From Cephalotus follicularis (Eukaryota > Streptophyta > Magnoliopsida > Oxalidales > Cephalotaceae): a stretch of 64,000 nucleotides of DNA. This document shows positions 22,604-34,402 of the stretch, piece after piece. A model generated the notes under the pieces. It was not told the DNA's origin. It saw only the letters and a list, made by a program, of their open reading frames with translations, and made no database searches. The DNA lies in NCBI GenBank assembly GCA_001972305.1, contig BDDD01002118.1, positions 1 through 64,000 of the forward strand, given 5' to 3'. Numbering within the stretch: position 1 is the first letter of the stretch; each line of letters opens with the position of its first letter. The translations under genes and the position numbers were made by a program.

Positions 22604-24400
22604 AAAGATGTCCAAGCTACAACATTTTATCAATTGGTGGCCCCAATAAAAAACTCAAATATGAGACTAGTTCTAGCACCATTGAGGATAGCAATAGCAA
22701 TGCAGTTTCTTTTCCAAAAGGTTTGCATCAAATCGCCGTAGGTGAAATGTTAAAGAACAAGGTCAGATGTACGATGGATAATCTACTTGCTAAACATTTT
22801 ATTTTGAATAACATTGCATTCAATGTCATTCAAACACCAACTTTTATAAACTTTGTGAGGGATGTAACTGAATATGGTCCTAGTTATAAGATTTCAAGTT
22901 ACTCAACTTTAGGAACAAAGCAGATTCCTGGTTGTAGGATGGAAGTTGAGAAGTATGTGGCAATTGTAAAGAAGTTTGGGTCACAACTGGTTGCACTTTA
23001 ATGTCTGATATTTGATCTGATATGAGACAAAGATCTTTTATTAATATTATTGCATATTCACTTGGAGGGGCAGTTTTTTCAAGCTCATTTGAAATTTCTA
23101 AAGAGAGAAAAACAGGTATTTACCTTAGAAATCTCATGTCTTTTATAATTAATAGTATTGGGCCAGACTACGTTATACAATTTATCACTGACAATGCATC
23201 AAATTTTGAGTCAGTGGGGGACATGCTTATTGGTAAAATCCTCGATTGTATAAGACCAAATGTGCTACTCATGGGATTCAATTACTTTTGCGGGATATTC
23301 ATGATGAAGTCAAGAGATAATTGATGATGCTAGATCTATTGTCACATACATGTATATGCACACAATTGTCTTAACACTTATGAGAGAACATACAAAGAAA
23401 GAATTGAAACATCCTTGTATGACAAGGTTTGCTTCTAACTTTCAGACTCTTCAATCAATAATTGATGTTGAAGATGCACTGCAGTTACTTGTGACTTCTC
23501 CTGAATGGAGAAAGTTTGAATATAGCAAGAAAGAAACAGGTTAAAAGGTATGTGGAATAATTCAAAATTCAGAATTTTGGAGTCAAGGGAAAGAGGTCTT
23601 GCAGGCTTTGGAACCACTTGTGTTCATGTTCTTCATTTGGTTGCTGGAGATGGATCAACTGCTAGGTATTTTTATGGGGAAATGGAAAGAGCTAAGGAAT
23701 CAATAAAGCAATGTTGTCAAGCTAAGTATATGAAGATATGGGATATTTTTTAGAAAAGGCAGAGTATGAATATAATACATCTAATTCATGTGGCTACAAC
23801 TTTTCTTAATCCATCTTACTTTTGTAGTGAGAATATCAGGGAAGATCGTGAAATGAAAAAGGGCATAGCTTTCATGCAAGAGAACACGGTGCCAATGGAA
23901 AAAACAGAAGCTTTTCTTGGTCAAGTGAAACTTTACCGTATGAAAACTTTAATCTTGTCACACCAACATCAATAATAATGTCAAAAATATCTCATCCTTG
24001 TGAGTATTATATTTATTTTATAAAGGTTATTAATTTTTGTTTAAGTATTTAACTATTTCGTTATCTTTTTATTGTAATAGGTGTATGATGGAATTATTGT
24101 TGAGACCAACTACCTATATTAAAGAAATATGTTGTTTGAATTTTGAGCCAACCTTGTAGTTCCTCTTCCTGCGAAAGAAATTGGAGTGTTTTTGAAGCTG
24201 CACTAACAAAGAAAAGGAACTATCTAACTCCTAACATGCTGGATGATCTTGTGTACGTGAGAATGAACACAAAGATGATCGAGAATTTCAACAACATAAA
24301 AGCACATGATTTGGAGCCAATAAAATTTGAAAAGCTTAGTGAGCTTCCAGATTATTCTTATCATCCATAATAAGAATTTGAATATGATCTAGTGGAAGAG
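22604..24400 (+). pseudogene. hAT-type transposase pseudogene (DUF659 and hAT dimerisation domain)
   Basis: The ORF pieces 22723-23001, 23022-23324, 23350-23544, 23550-23753, 23766-23975 and 24143-24370 read like one protein broken by stops and frameshifts. The DUF659 part includes QTPTFINFVRDVTEYGPSYK and the family signature FITDNASNF (about 23180-23210). The C-terminal piece holds SSSSCERNWSVFEAA ... DLVYVRMNTKM, the hAT dimerisation motif. No BED zinc finger is visible upstream, where the LTR fragment ends directly, so the 5' part may be lost. Terminal inverted repeats and TSD were not found. Confidence 0.88.
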
Positions 24401-24974
24401 AATTTAAGTGCTGAATTAATTAATCAAGATGATCTTTCGTTGGATGCATGAAAGCAACCGGTTTTTTTTTTAAATCCCTAAGTTTCATTTTAATTCGTAT
24501 TATAACAATTTCGTACCATATACGTATTTTAGATAATATCGTTTTGTGACCAAAATTTTCAAGCCCAAGACAATCTATAACTATACGTATATATGCACGT
24601 TTGTTTCTCTTATTATATATTATGGACAATTACAAATACCTCCCTAAGATATTACTTTATAACTATTTCCTTCCTCTATTTTAAGATATTACAAAAACCT
24701 CCTTGAGGTATTAATCTGTCCAACAAAAACCTCCATGAGGTATTAAAATACCCAAAATACCCTCCACTTTATAATAATAATAATAATAATAATAATGAAT
24801 ATACAAAACAAAAACTAAAAATTACAGTACTTTTTTTTTAAATCAAGAAAGAAAACAACTTTAAAGCCAGGCACCTACTAGTAGCAAGAAATCTGCAGAT
24901 CTCTCCTTATAAAACAAACTATGTCGAAGATCACTGTAACCTCCCCTCTTCACTAAGGGGTGAACCCTTTTGGG

Positions 24975-25180
24975 CCATATAACCCCAGTCTTGAACCAGT
25001 GGCTCTCGATCCTAATTTGGTAGTAGTTTCACTAGGGGGTGATCAGTTGTATCTCCAAACTACATTCATGACTCTTGACCATATAGCCCCAGTCTTGAAC
25101 CAGTGGCTTTTGATCCTATTTTGGTAGTAGTTTCACTAGGGGTGATCAGTTGTATCTCCAAACTATATTCATGACTCTTG
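24975..25180. repeat. Direct duplication of about 100 bp in the foldback centre
   Basis: CCCCAGTCTTGAACCAGTGG ... GTAGTAGTTTCACTAGGG ... ATCTCCAAACTA is present twice in tandem between the inverted arms. Confidence 0.85.
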
Positions 25181-26049
25181 ATCACTCCCTAGTGAAGAGG
25201 GGAGGTTGCATTGATTTTCGACGTTGTTTGTTTTATGAGGAGAGATCTGTAGATTTCTTGCTACTTGTAATGTCCCAAACCCCAATGGTCAACCCACAAG
25301 GTTTGACGCGCTACGAGCAGTATCATTCATTTACCAATATTCAGCGGAAATTAAAAACTTTCAGCAATATAATAATGCATGCGGAATAAATCTAATAAAA
25401 TATTACTTGTGTGGATAAACCCAGTGTTATACAATACTGTTCATAAAAGCTCTGCCACAATCCGGCAGGTCATAAAAACAATATACAATTTCATCTTTAT
25501 ACTCTTGGTCGTCGAACTGCAATAAAAGGGAGGAGACTCATTCGGGGCTTCAATCCTTAGCTTAGTGCGAAGCTCCACCTGTACCTGACCCATTAAATTA
25601 AAATGCAATGGCTCAGCGACCACTGGTCGTATAAGAACTACCACCATGCATTTATGAAATGCAGATGCAGCAAGCATATGCAATGCAATGAGAGATGCTA
25701 TATCAACAGTACAGTCCAAACAATAACAGTAACTAGCAGTCGATAACAGTACGATCCATTCAATACATTCAGTATATCAGTCATTCAATCACTACAGTCT
25801 TTCACAATCACTAACAGTCATTAGCAGTCATTACAAGTCCTTCCTCGGCAGCCCCTACTTAAGGAGGAGTGGTAACGCACTCCAGACGTTAAAAGGCAGA
25901 GGAGCCGGGACAGGAATAAACATTTCATTTTAGGCAGACCGGTTCCTCGTGTCCTTGGCTTTAGGAAGAGCAATATACGCGCTCTAGACGTTAAAGGCGG
26001 AGGAGAGGAACATGAACATTCTACGGTAACAGTAACAGTGACAGTAACA

Positions 26050-26255
26050 TTCAGTCAGTGTGGCCCATCTCGGTCGATGATCAGTCAGCTCATCTCAATT
26101 GGTGATCTGATGACTCATCTCAGTCGGTGATCCATTGGGCTATCTCGGTGATCCCGTAGGCTCATCTCAAAGATAGCCTTGCCGGCTCATCTCAATCGGT
26201 GATCTGACAGCTCATCTCAGTCGGTGATTAGTCATCTCATCTCAATTGGTGATCA
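26050..26255. repeat. Short tandem repeats, unit about 25 bp
   Basis: Seven or so units like GGCTCATCTCAGTCGGTGAT, with variable last bases. The same array occurs in the sister solo LTR at 41690-41860. Confidence 0.88.
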
Positions 26256-26574
26256 GGCACAGTACAGTACATTGACACTAACGGTGCATTAACACTACAT
26301 TAACATTACATTATACTAACACTACATTACAGTATATTTCATTAATTATTACACTAACATTTCAATACATTAACACTACATTTCCATGTGGTCTGCCTTT
26401 ACTACCCTATACTTCATCACATTATATTACTCTACACTTATTATCCATTTATACTAATATAATCCCCTTTTTTATCACCCATCTTCACTGCACTTATCAT
26501 CCATTTCCACTGCACTTATCATTAATATAATCCCTTTTCACTGTAGCATCATTTCATTTCCTTATATAACTAGC

Positions 26575-27690
26575 GCATGCAGGACAATACATGCTTGGGA
26601 CGTATGCATCAGGTGAGCTCGGACGCACTACCAGAGGAGAACTTGGCATGGCAGAGGAGAGCTCGACGCATTTCAGTCCATGACGTGCCTAGCAGAGGAG
26701 AGCTCACATGGCAGAGGAGAGTTTTGGCCTGTTACTGGGCACGCTGGGAGCATGCAGAGGAGATCTTGGCCATTGCATGCACGACACCTAACATTGGAGT
26801 ACTCTAGCATTTGGCGTTGCATGCCAGGCAGCTATGGCGCATCCTTAGACAAGTGTCAATGGACAGTGGAGAGCCATGGTTGGCATACTTCCGACGCATG
26901 CCACATTGGGAGAGCTCAGCGATGTGCATGCTTGGCAATGGCACTTCAGCGCATGGTCGGGTACCTCGGTGCATGGCATGGTAGGGCGAATCCATGAACA
27001 TTCACTAGGGAGAGCTCGGCACTTGGTGCTCGGCACTGGCGCATCCCCGGGCTTTTAGCAGTGGCACCTCGAGCGTATGACGATGGTTCGTCGGCACCCC
27101 AGGTGCATGACGATGGCACCTCGGGTGCATGGAAGAGGAAAGCTTTGCATACGTGGAGAGCTCTGTCAATGGCGTTGCATGCAGAGGAAACATGCAGAGG
27201 AAAGCTCAGTGCGTGGTAGAGGAGAGTTCGGTACTTGGCCATCTCGGCGTTTGTCATCTCGGACACATGGCTCATCGGCTCATGGCGTCTCGGGCGTGTG
27301 GCTCCCCAGGCTCATGGCCACCTCTGCCCATGCATCTCGGGAGCTATGGTGCATGGCAGAGGAAGCCATGGTTGGCTCTTTGGACGCCTAGCAGAGGAAG
27401 CCATGCTTAGCAGGACGCATCCTCGGGCATGCATGGCGTGACGCATGCTCCGAGTATGGGTGATAGAGCGTATCCTCAGCACAGGAAGTGGACAGTGGAG
27501 AGCTCTGGTGTGTTGCATGGCATGCTCGAGAGGCATTCACTGGGCGCATACAGTGGAGAGCTCGGACGCATGCATATGGACAGTGGCGTACTACATTGCG
27601 GTGTCCTTGGCTGTGTGTCCTTGGACGCCTGACGGTGGCACCTCGGGCACACATCTTTGGAAGGCTTGGGCATGACGTCTGGGAGCTCAG
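26575..27690. repeat. GC-rich degenerate repeat field inside the solo LTR
   Basis: About 1.1 kb made of variations on GGCAGAGGAGAGCTCGG and GCGCATGGC. The field is much richer in GC than its surroundings and opens many meaningless ORFs in all frames. The matching field in the sister LTR is 42100-43450. Confidence 0.8.
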
Positions 27691-27792
27691 TATAACGCAT
27701 AACATTTCATACTTGGCGCGTAACGTTGCACTGTAAAGGGTACAGTGCACAATGTTGCACACTCGGCACTTAGCGCTCAGAAGGACACTCTA

Positions 27793-27794
<2 letters not shown>

Positions 27795-27886
<92 letters not shown>
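27795..27886. repeat. (TG)n(TA)n microsatellite
   Basis: About 10 TG followed by roughly 35 TA dinucleotides with small interruptions; likely to be length-variable. Confidence 0.95.
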
Positions 27887-27887
<1 letters not shown>

Positions 27888-28819
27888 CGCTAGGGGACGC
27901 CATCTCGGCATAAGAGCACAATATTCACTAAATCTCACACCCATCAATAGCAGAGGACCATTAAGATACACTACAATCATTCTACTTCATATCATTTACT
28001 TAATCCTAGCCAGAGCATTTATTATTATCATAAACAATACACACAACAATAAAACACTGAGTAGGTAGTAGAACCTACCTCAAATCCGACGAGGTTGTTG
28101 CACAATTTCCTTTGCTCAGCTATACTTCTTCAATTGCTCCTTCGCTGGTAGCTTACTTGTTATTTGTTATTCTCCCAAAATTATCAGCAGCCTTCACCAT
28201 ACTCATAACCTCCTTTTTATAGTCACACGGTGGAAGGTTCTGGAATTTCCTACACAATTCTACCAATTTCTTCATAAAAAGGGCTGAGAGTTAAGGAGGA
28301 CAGCCCAAAACTCTCTTTCGCTCCCTTGGACCAAAGCACATTTCCAAGGCCCAATTCCTCTTTTTCTCTGTTAACAATTTTGGCCCAACAACATTTAAAG
28401 CCCATGAAATACCATTTCTTCCTTAATTCCAACCCAAATAACAATATTAATACTATTTACACCCAATTCTCCTTTAAACAATTTGATCCAAAATGTCATT
28501 TATCCATTAACTCAATTTCCAGTCTAATAAAAGTATCACATTTTGAGCCAAATTTCCACTCCTCAATTATTTATAAAATTTTGTGTATTACACTGCTGAT
28601 GGCTTTAAAACTGGTTTCTTTTTTTATTTAAAAAAAAGTACTGTAATTTTTAGTTTTTGTTTTATAAATTTATTATTATTATTATTATTGTAAAGTGATG
28701 GATATTTTGGGTATCTTAATACCTCAAGAAAATTTTTATTGGATAGATTAGAGAAATTTTTGTAATATCTTAAAATAGAAAGAGAAAAAAGTTATAAAAT
28801 AATACTTGTAATTGTTCTT

Positions 28820-29004
28820 AGATTACTAACTATGGTAAGAACACCCAGCTTTACCCGGATTGGTTTTTTTTTTTTTTTACCAAACATTATTTTTTATTCT
28901 ACTTGTAGTAAATTTTCACACGCTACACACAATACAAATGAGTACGAGTATGGAGTGAAAGACATCATAGCGATAGAAGGCAGTGTCAGTTGCATAGAGA
29001 AAGG
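28820..29004 (+). promoter_or_regulatory. Upstream region of the L2HGDH gene
   Basis: Only 185 bp separate the foldback element from the first ATG of the gene (29005). The segment has a long T-run (28866-28880) and no clear TATA box. Confidence 0.4.
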
Positions 29005-32000
29005 ATGCTGAAGGAAACAGTTAAAACGTTGAAGAGAAGCTCAATTGGAATAATAAATGTATCAAAACCAGCAACCAGGAAATCATGGAACAGCACCACC
29101 ACCATCCCAAAGGAGAAGGTTGACTGTGTAGTTATAGGCGCAGGCGTAGTTGGGATTGCTGTGGCGAGAGAGCTAGCCATGAAGGGTAGAGAAGTCTTGG
29201 TCCTCGATTCAGGTCCCACCTTTGGCACTGCTACTAGTTCCCGCAACAGTGAGGTCATACATGCCGGCATCTACTATCCTCACAAATCTCTTAAGGTTCA
29301 ATCACCCAATTTCCAATTTTTTTAACCAATCATATTGACATTTTAATTCCTTTGTTTGATTAATTTTTGTTTGTTTGTTTTGGCTGGCAGACAGCTTTTT
29401 GTGTAAGGGGAAGAGAATTGCTGTACAAATACTGTAGTGAACATGAGATTCCTCATAAACAGATTGGCAAGCTCATAGTCGCCACTGGGTCGGTAGAGAT
29501 TCCCAAGTTGAATCATCTAATGAATTGTGGAATTCAAAATGGGGTCAATGGTTTGAGGATGCTGGAGGGTTTTGAAGCCATGAGATTGGAACCTGAATTA
29601 CATTGTGTTAAAGCTTTGCTATCACCTCTCTCTGGGATTCTTGATTCCCATTCTCTAATGCTGTCCTTAGTGGTATGCATCTTGGATCCCCCATCTAAGT
29701 AATGAAATGAATAGGATAGGAAGTGAATGAGTAAACGTGTATGCCCATTTTATCCATTATGACATGTTCTCTCATTCGTAAAAGAAAGTTAACATAGGAC
29801 TCATAGGATTTTTGTATATTTCCTTTCTCCTATGTAGTTATGAATGCGTGATGATATTCAGGGATATATGCCTATTCTGGGTCCAGGGGGAAGCTGAGAG
29901 TCATAATGCAACCTTCTCTTACAATACTACTGTCACGGGTGGCCATATTGAAGACAATCACTTGCACCTCTATACATCTGGAAGCAACGATTTTTACAAC
30001 TGGAATGGGATATCTCCATTGCATCCACGGCTTATTCTTGTCCCTGAACTTGTGGTGAACTCTGCAGGCTTGAGTGCCCCAGCCCTTGCAAAGAGATTTA
30101 AGGGTTTAAATAGTTGTGCTATTCCTTCTGCCTATTATGCTCGGGGTTGCTATTTCACCCTATCAAATACAAGGGTTACTCCTTTCAAACATTTAATATA
30201 TCCCATACCTGAAGAGGGTGGCCTTGGAGTGCATGTTACTCTTGATTTGGATGGCCGGGTCAAGTTTGGCCCAGATGTTGAGTGGATCGAAAGTGTGCCC
30301 GATATCTCTAGCTTCTTGAATAAGTACTCTTACTCTTTTCTTCAGCCACTTCTTCTCACTTAACATAGCATTAAACTTTTGCTGTGCTAAAACCGAGGGT
30401 ATTATATATATGTCTATGACAAAGATTTCTTAAGCTTTGAACCCTTCTTCTGTCTGCAAGCACTAAGATAATCCTCTTTTCTGCTTTTGTTAACCATTTG
30501 AGAGAAATGCAAAGAGTTGAATTTTTTTTTAATCTTGAAAAATTACCATTCCAATGTTGACCGATATAAAAATGGTTGTGGATGCTGACAATAGATTCTG
30601 CTCCCTGGAATATGTACTGTTGATTCAGTTCCTTGTCTCACTTTAAGATATGTTATGACGCATTTATGCTGTTAGTACTTCTTTAACTCTTGTCTTGTAT
30701 TAACTATTTGGTTTAGTTTTTTTTTTTAAAAAAAAAGCTTTTTGAATCTGTAACGGATGGTAGCATTTTTATAGAAATGGAAGTAGTCCACTTTCCCTTG
30801 AAATTTAATGGAATTTTTTCCTTTGAAATGGAAGCATTCCATAATAAAAATGGATTGATGCAATGACAAAAAAGTACAAATACAAGGTCATGATGAATTA
30901 TATCTTTTTTTATTAATTATGCTACTCTTTGACAAGATGTATTTCAAATGACCCAAGTTATATCTATGCAAGAGACACTAAAGAATTTCTATGCATATTG
31001 TGATCAACAGGGAACCATTGCATATTGCAGGTCCCTTTCACATTTGCCACTGCTACCTTTGCTTTCTGAAGTTTAACCAAGGTATTGGTTCCAGGTTCGA
31101 CTATTCTGTAAGCACCAACCGCGTTAAGAGATTTTACCCAGCGATAAGGAAGTATTACCCGAATCTGAAAGAAGGATCTCTAGAGCCAGGTTATGCAGGG
31201 ATTAGACCCAAACTTTCAGGAGCTGGGCAGTTTCCCGCTGATTTCATGATACAGGTTCTTTGTTTCCTTATGTCTTTTTATGTCAACTATAAAATTTTGA
31301 CATCTAAACTGACTGGCCTTATGCCTGCTTATGTTAAGCATGGGAGAACATGATCATTAATAAGAATGTGTAAATTTTTTTACATTTTCCCGTCTTATTT
31401 GTTAAGTTCCAACTTCTTCTCTTCCTTTTTTCCTTGATTCTTTTTAACCTAGCCTAAGCACAACCGGGTATCAGTCTAGGCCAATTCCCAAAATGCTACA
31501 GTTGTGCTAGTATAATATAACACTGCACCAATATGAACACAAGATGGACCATAACTGCAGCTTAAGGAGTGAGGAGTGGACAATACATCTGTGTCCCGTG
31601 CATAAAGACTGAGACCATTCCATGCTTAAGTTATATAGAAGTCTTACATATAAGGATTTTCTTGTGATCCTTTATTTTAAATTAACGTTTTTCTAGAAAA
31701 CAAATTTGTCAAGTAATAAACTATGAGCTTTAGAACTGACGCCCAAGTCGCATAACTGGTACAGCTACAGATACTAAGGCCTAAGCTGTCTTTTTTACAT
31801 TTGTTATCAATATAATGCTCCCTGTTGCTGTTATGCCTGATGCAGACATCTTGGAATATGGACATGATCAGCATTTTCTAACATAACTTAGTCTTAACCA
31901 CCAAGTTCATTTTTGAGGTGATTTCTACTATATGAAAGAAAACAAGTTGAGCCAATGACATAGAACACAACATTGAGAGGCGTAGTTGTGATGTTTAAAG

Positions 32001-32733
32001 GCTTTGAATTAGGGATGGCAAGAGGGTGGGGTGGTGCGGATTTTGTTATCTTCGGCCCCGTCCCGTCCCGCATACAGGGATAATTCTCCATCCTCACAAT
32101 TGTTTCGCGGGGAAAAATCTATCCCAAATTTGTTTCGCATAGGATCAACGGGGTTATGCTAGGAATAAACGAGATTCAAATCTGCATAAAATATTATTTT
32201 TTTGAGGTTAGTGGTTCAAATCCTAATATCTTTGAACTTATATATATAAAATTACATGTAGTGCGGGGTTATACGGGAGTCAACCGGAGATGGTATGGAG
32301 CGGGGCGAAGTAATGGGCATATTTGTCCCCGTTCCATCCTCTCAAACGGGGCAATTTTTTTTGTCCCAGTCCCGCCCCTAACAAAAAATTTTATCAGAAA
32401 TCCCCGACCCTTTCAATACGGAGCGGAACGGGGGGGATACGGGCGGAGAAAAAATGGCATCCTTATTTTGAATGGTTAATCATGATCTAAATTGCAAGCA
32501 AAAAAAAAAAAAAAGATGTAAATGAGTATGAGTCATACCTAGAACCTAAGCATCACACATAGGTATGAAATTTTATCTACTAACTCTCTGCCATTCTAAC
32601 AATCTTATTTGTGCAGGGGGAGGACACTCATGGGGTGCCTGGACTTGTAAACCTTTTCGGAATTGAATCGCCCGGTCTAACTTCAAGCATGGCAATTGGA
32701 GAATATATAGCAGCTAAATTCCCCAAATACTAA
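29005..32733 (+). CDS. L2HGDH: L-2-hydroxyglutarate dehydrogenase, mitochondrial
   Basis: Five exons, 29005-29295, 29391-29672, 29887-30323, 31095-31254 and 32617-32733, with GT/AG junctions and correct phases, give 428 residues. The enzyme oxidises L-2-hydroxyglutarate to 2-oxoglutarate with FAD, in plant mitochondria. Seen: an N-terminal stretch rich in K, R and S without acidic clusters (presequence-like, about 1-35); the FAD-binding [14 protein letters not shown] (43-56, GxGxxG at 45-50) ending in a conserved [21 protein letters not shown] (78-92), a family signature; [29 protein letters not shown]; and at the C-terminus [20 protein letters not shown]. Plant homologues are mostly somewhat longer, the difference lying mainly at the exon 2/3 junction and the N-terminus. 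An alternative acceptor upstream of 29887 is possible, as the frame is open there. The last intron carries a MITE. Confidence 0.92.
32010..32465. mobile_element. hAT-type MITE in the last intron of L2HGDH
   Basis: 456 bp with termini TAGGGATGGCAA and, on the other strand, TAAGGATGCCAT. Flanks are CTTTGAAT (32002-32009) and TTTTGAAT (32466-32473), an 8-bp TSD with one change. Both ends are C/G-run-rich (CCCCGTCCCGTCCCGC and GGAACGGGGGGG), usual for this MITE group. No coding capacity. Confidence 0.88.
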
Positions 32734-32952
32734 AGTACTTCTGATCTTCTGATAATGTAGGTATTATGATATAATCATACTGTACAATTGAATGGCCATT
32801 GTATTGTAAAAAATTGTTGTGTTATGTGTTGGCATTACTGTGACTGAAACTATTTTGTAAACTGACAAGTCATAATATTATGATTGAAAATTATATCTGA
32901 TAACTGTTTGGTAAATATGTGTTTGAAAGTGTTGTAAGTATAATTACTGAAA

Positions 32953-34402
32953 GGGTAAAATACAAAAAATCTCCTGAGATTATAAAGCGATAACACATAA
33001 TCCCTTATAGTTTCATAAATAACAAATACCCCCTTAAGAGCGATAACACATAATCCCTTATAGTTTCATAAATAACATATATCGCTTAAGAGTAAATTTA
33101 CGTTAATTGTTTAATGAATTCTGTCAAATTTTTATTATTTCCCAAAATACCCTCACATAGTTTTGATCCTCCTAAGCCAAATGATCCTCCCAACACCACA
33201 CTTTCTCAGGACAAGTCGTCCATGCTCTCAGATCTCTCCCAACACTGCACTTGGATCTCTCCCAAGACAAGGCTTGGCTTTGATCACCACTTCCCAAAGC
33301 AATGACTCCAACGGCTTCGACCTCAACTGGACCCCAGCTGTCGGCTCCACACAAGCACGCCACTGCCTCCACCATCCAGCTTCATGTGGGCCCTGAGCCA
33401 CGACTACCTCCTCTTGAGGAGCGATCGGGCGTGCTGTACATGAGCGAGGTCGACATCGGGATTTTTGAATTGAGCCAGATCGCCTCAAGATTTTTGAATT
33501 AAAGCTTTTAAAAATCACCTTTTCTTTTCTTTTTTTTAATCCACATTTTCTTAGCTACCAAACAAGCCTTTTCACCTTCTTTTGCTATTTTCGTTCATGG
33601 CAGCTTAGCTAATTAGCTGATAATTTTGAAAAATGCTTTGCTTTCATTTCTTTGCAACTGAACAGAGAATTGATGGCCATTTTTCCCTTTTTGTACTATT
33701 TTGTTCAATGTAGAGGTAATAAAGAAGACTAATATCAGACATTGATTCTGCTTTATAGTAAGTTAGGTTCTATTTCATTTTATCTGTAGTGGTATCGGCA
33801 TTATTTTTTTTTTTGTGTTTTTTTTTCCTTTAATAAATCTTAGGTTTATGATAGCTTTGTATTAGAGAGTGTTGGATCACTTGAGTTTTGTCGAAAGTCA
33901 TATTTGTTCCCCGTTAATATCACACTTCTCATATCTAAAATGGAAAAACCTACACTTTTCACAGTTTTTTATAGGTCCAATTGTTTGAGATTATGCTATC
34001 TATTCTTAGATTGGCAAAAATGAAATCTAAACTGCACTGCTTCAATGACAAAATTTTAGAATTTTTTTCTCCTAAAATCAACCTGCTTATTTTCGTACAT
34101 GCAGCAACCATCCTAATGCTTATTATCAGTTTTAATTTCCAGGAAACGGGCAGGTTAAAAAACTGGGACATTTTTCAAAATCGACCACTGATTTTAGTAC
34201 CTGCAATAGTGACTTAGATGCTAAGATTTATGGGTAAAATTGACTTTTTACATATATCAAAATGATGTTTTTTAACGTCTGTTTAATGGAAGGGGCTATT
34301 TTATACAGGCTTATCAACTTTAAACGGTATTTGTTACTTATAAAACTATAGGGGTTATTTGTTATCGTTTTATAATCTCAGGGAGTTTTTTGTATTTTAC
34401 CC
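32953..34402. mobile_element. Mutator-like element (Pack-MULE candidate), 1.45 kb
   Basis: Ends GGGTAAAATACAAAAAAT on the left and, on the other strand, GGGTAAAATACAAAAAACTC on the right. The terminal inverted repeats stay alike for about 80 bp (CTGAGATTATAAA.CGATAACA, ATAGTTT.ATAA.TAACAAATACC). A 9-bp TSD, TTACTGAAA/TTATTGAAA with one change, flanks it. The interior 33170-33500 is markedly GC-rich and could be captured gene sequence. The open frames there (33114-33305 plus, 33228-33518 minus) resemble no family I know. No transposase. Confidence 0.85.
33015..33090. repeat. Short direct duplication in the left MULE terminus
   Basis: GAGCGATAACACATAATCCC plus TTATAGTTTCATAAATAACA occurs twice (from about 32988 and 33038) only in the left terminal repeat. 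Confidence 0.75.

Larger units (their letters stand above)
25266..28592 (-). mobile_element. Solo LTR, 3.3 kb, Tekay/Del-like
   Basis: Runs from TGTAATGTCCCAAACCCC to TTTGTGTATTACA. Flanks are CTACT (25261-25265) and CTGCT (28593-28597), a TSD with one change. No internal domain is present. It is closely related to 41186-44165. A minus-strand TATA-like site lies near 28215. The insertion sits in the right arm of the foldback element, and the arm sequence continues on both sides. Confidence 0.85.
24625..28819. mobile_element. Foldback/MULE-like element with long inverted arms, split by a solo LTR
   Basis: Left arm 24625 to about 24960. The right arm is about 25189-25265 plus 28598-28819. Both outer ends read (GG/AG)ACAATTACAA inward, followed by matching blocks (ATTTTAAGATATTACAAAAA, GAGGTATTAA.ATACCCAAAAT, an AAT repeat, CAGTACTTTTTTTTAAAT). 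Further in, AGTAGCAAGAAATCT and CCTCCCCTCTTCACTA pair with their complements at 25190-25262. Without the solo LTR the element would be about 0.86 kb, with arms of roughly 0.3 kb. The flanks show only a degenerate possible TSD (TATATTAT/TAGATTAC). Confidence 0.75.

Noticed and set aside
26577..27762. Many overlapping ORFs of 60-124 codons on both strands
   Set aside because: They come from the GC-rich degenerate repeat field of the solo LTR, where stops are rare; sequences are repetitive and unlike any protein family. The same holds for 42074-43420.
27745..28068. ORFs with long Tyr-Ile runs
   Set aside because: Translation of the (TG)n(TA)n microsatellite.
33228..33518. 96-codon minus-strand ORF in the MULE, considered as a captured gene
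   Set aside because: It may contain captured sequence, but the ORF itself shows no recognisable domain and overlaps open frames on the other strand; kept only as a Pack-MULE question.
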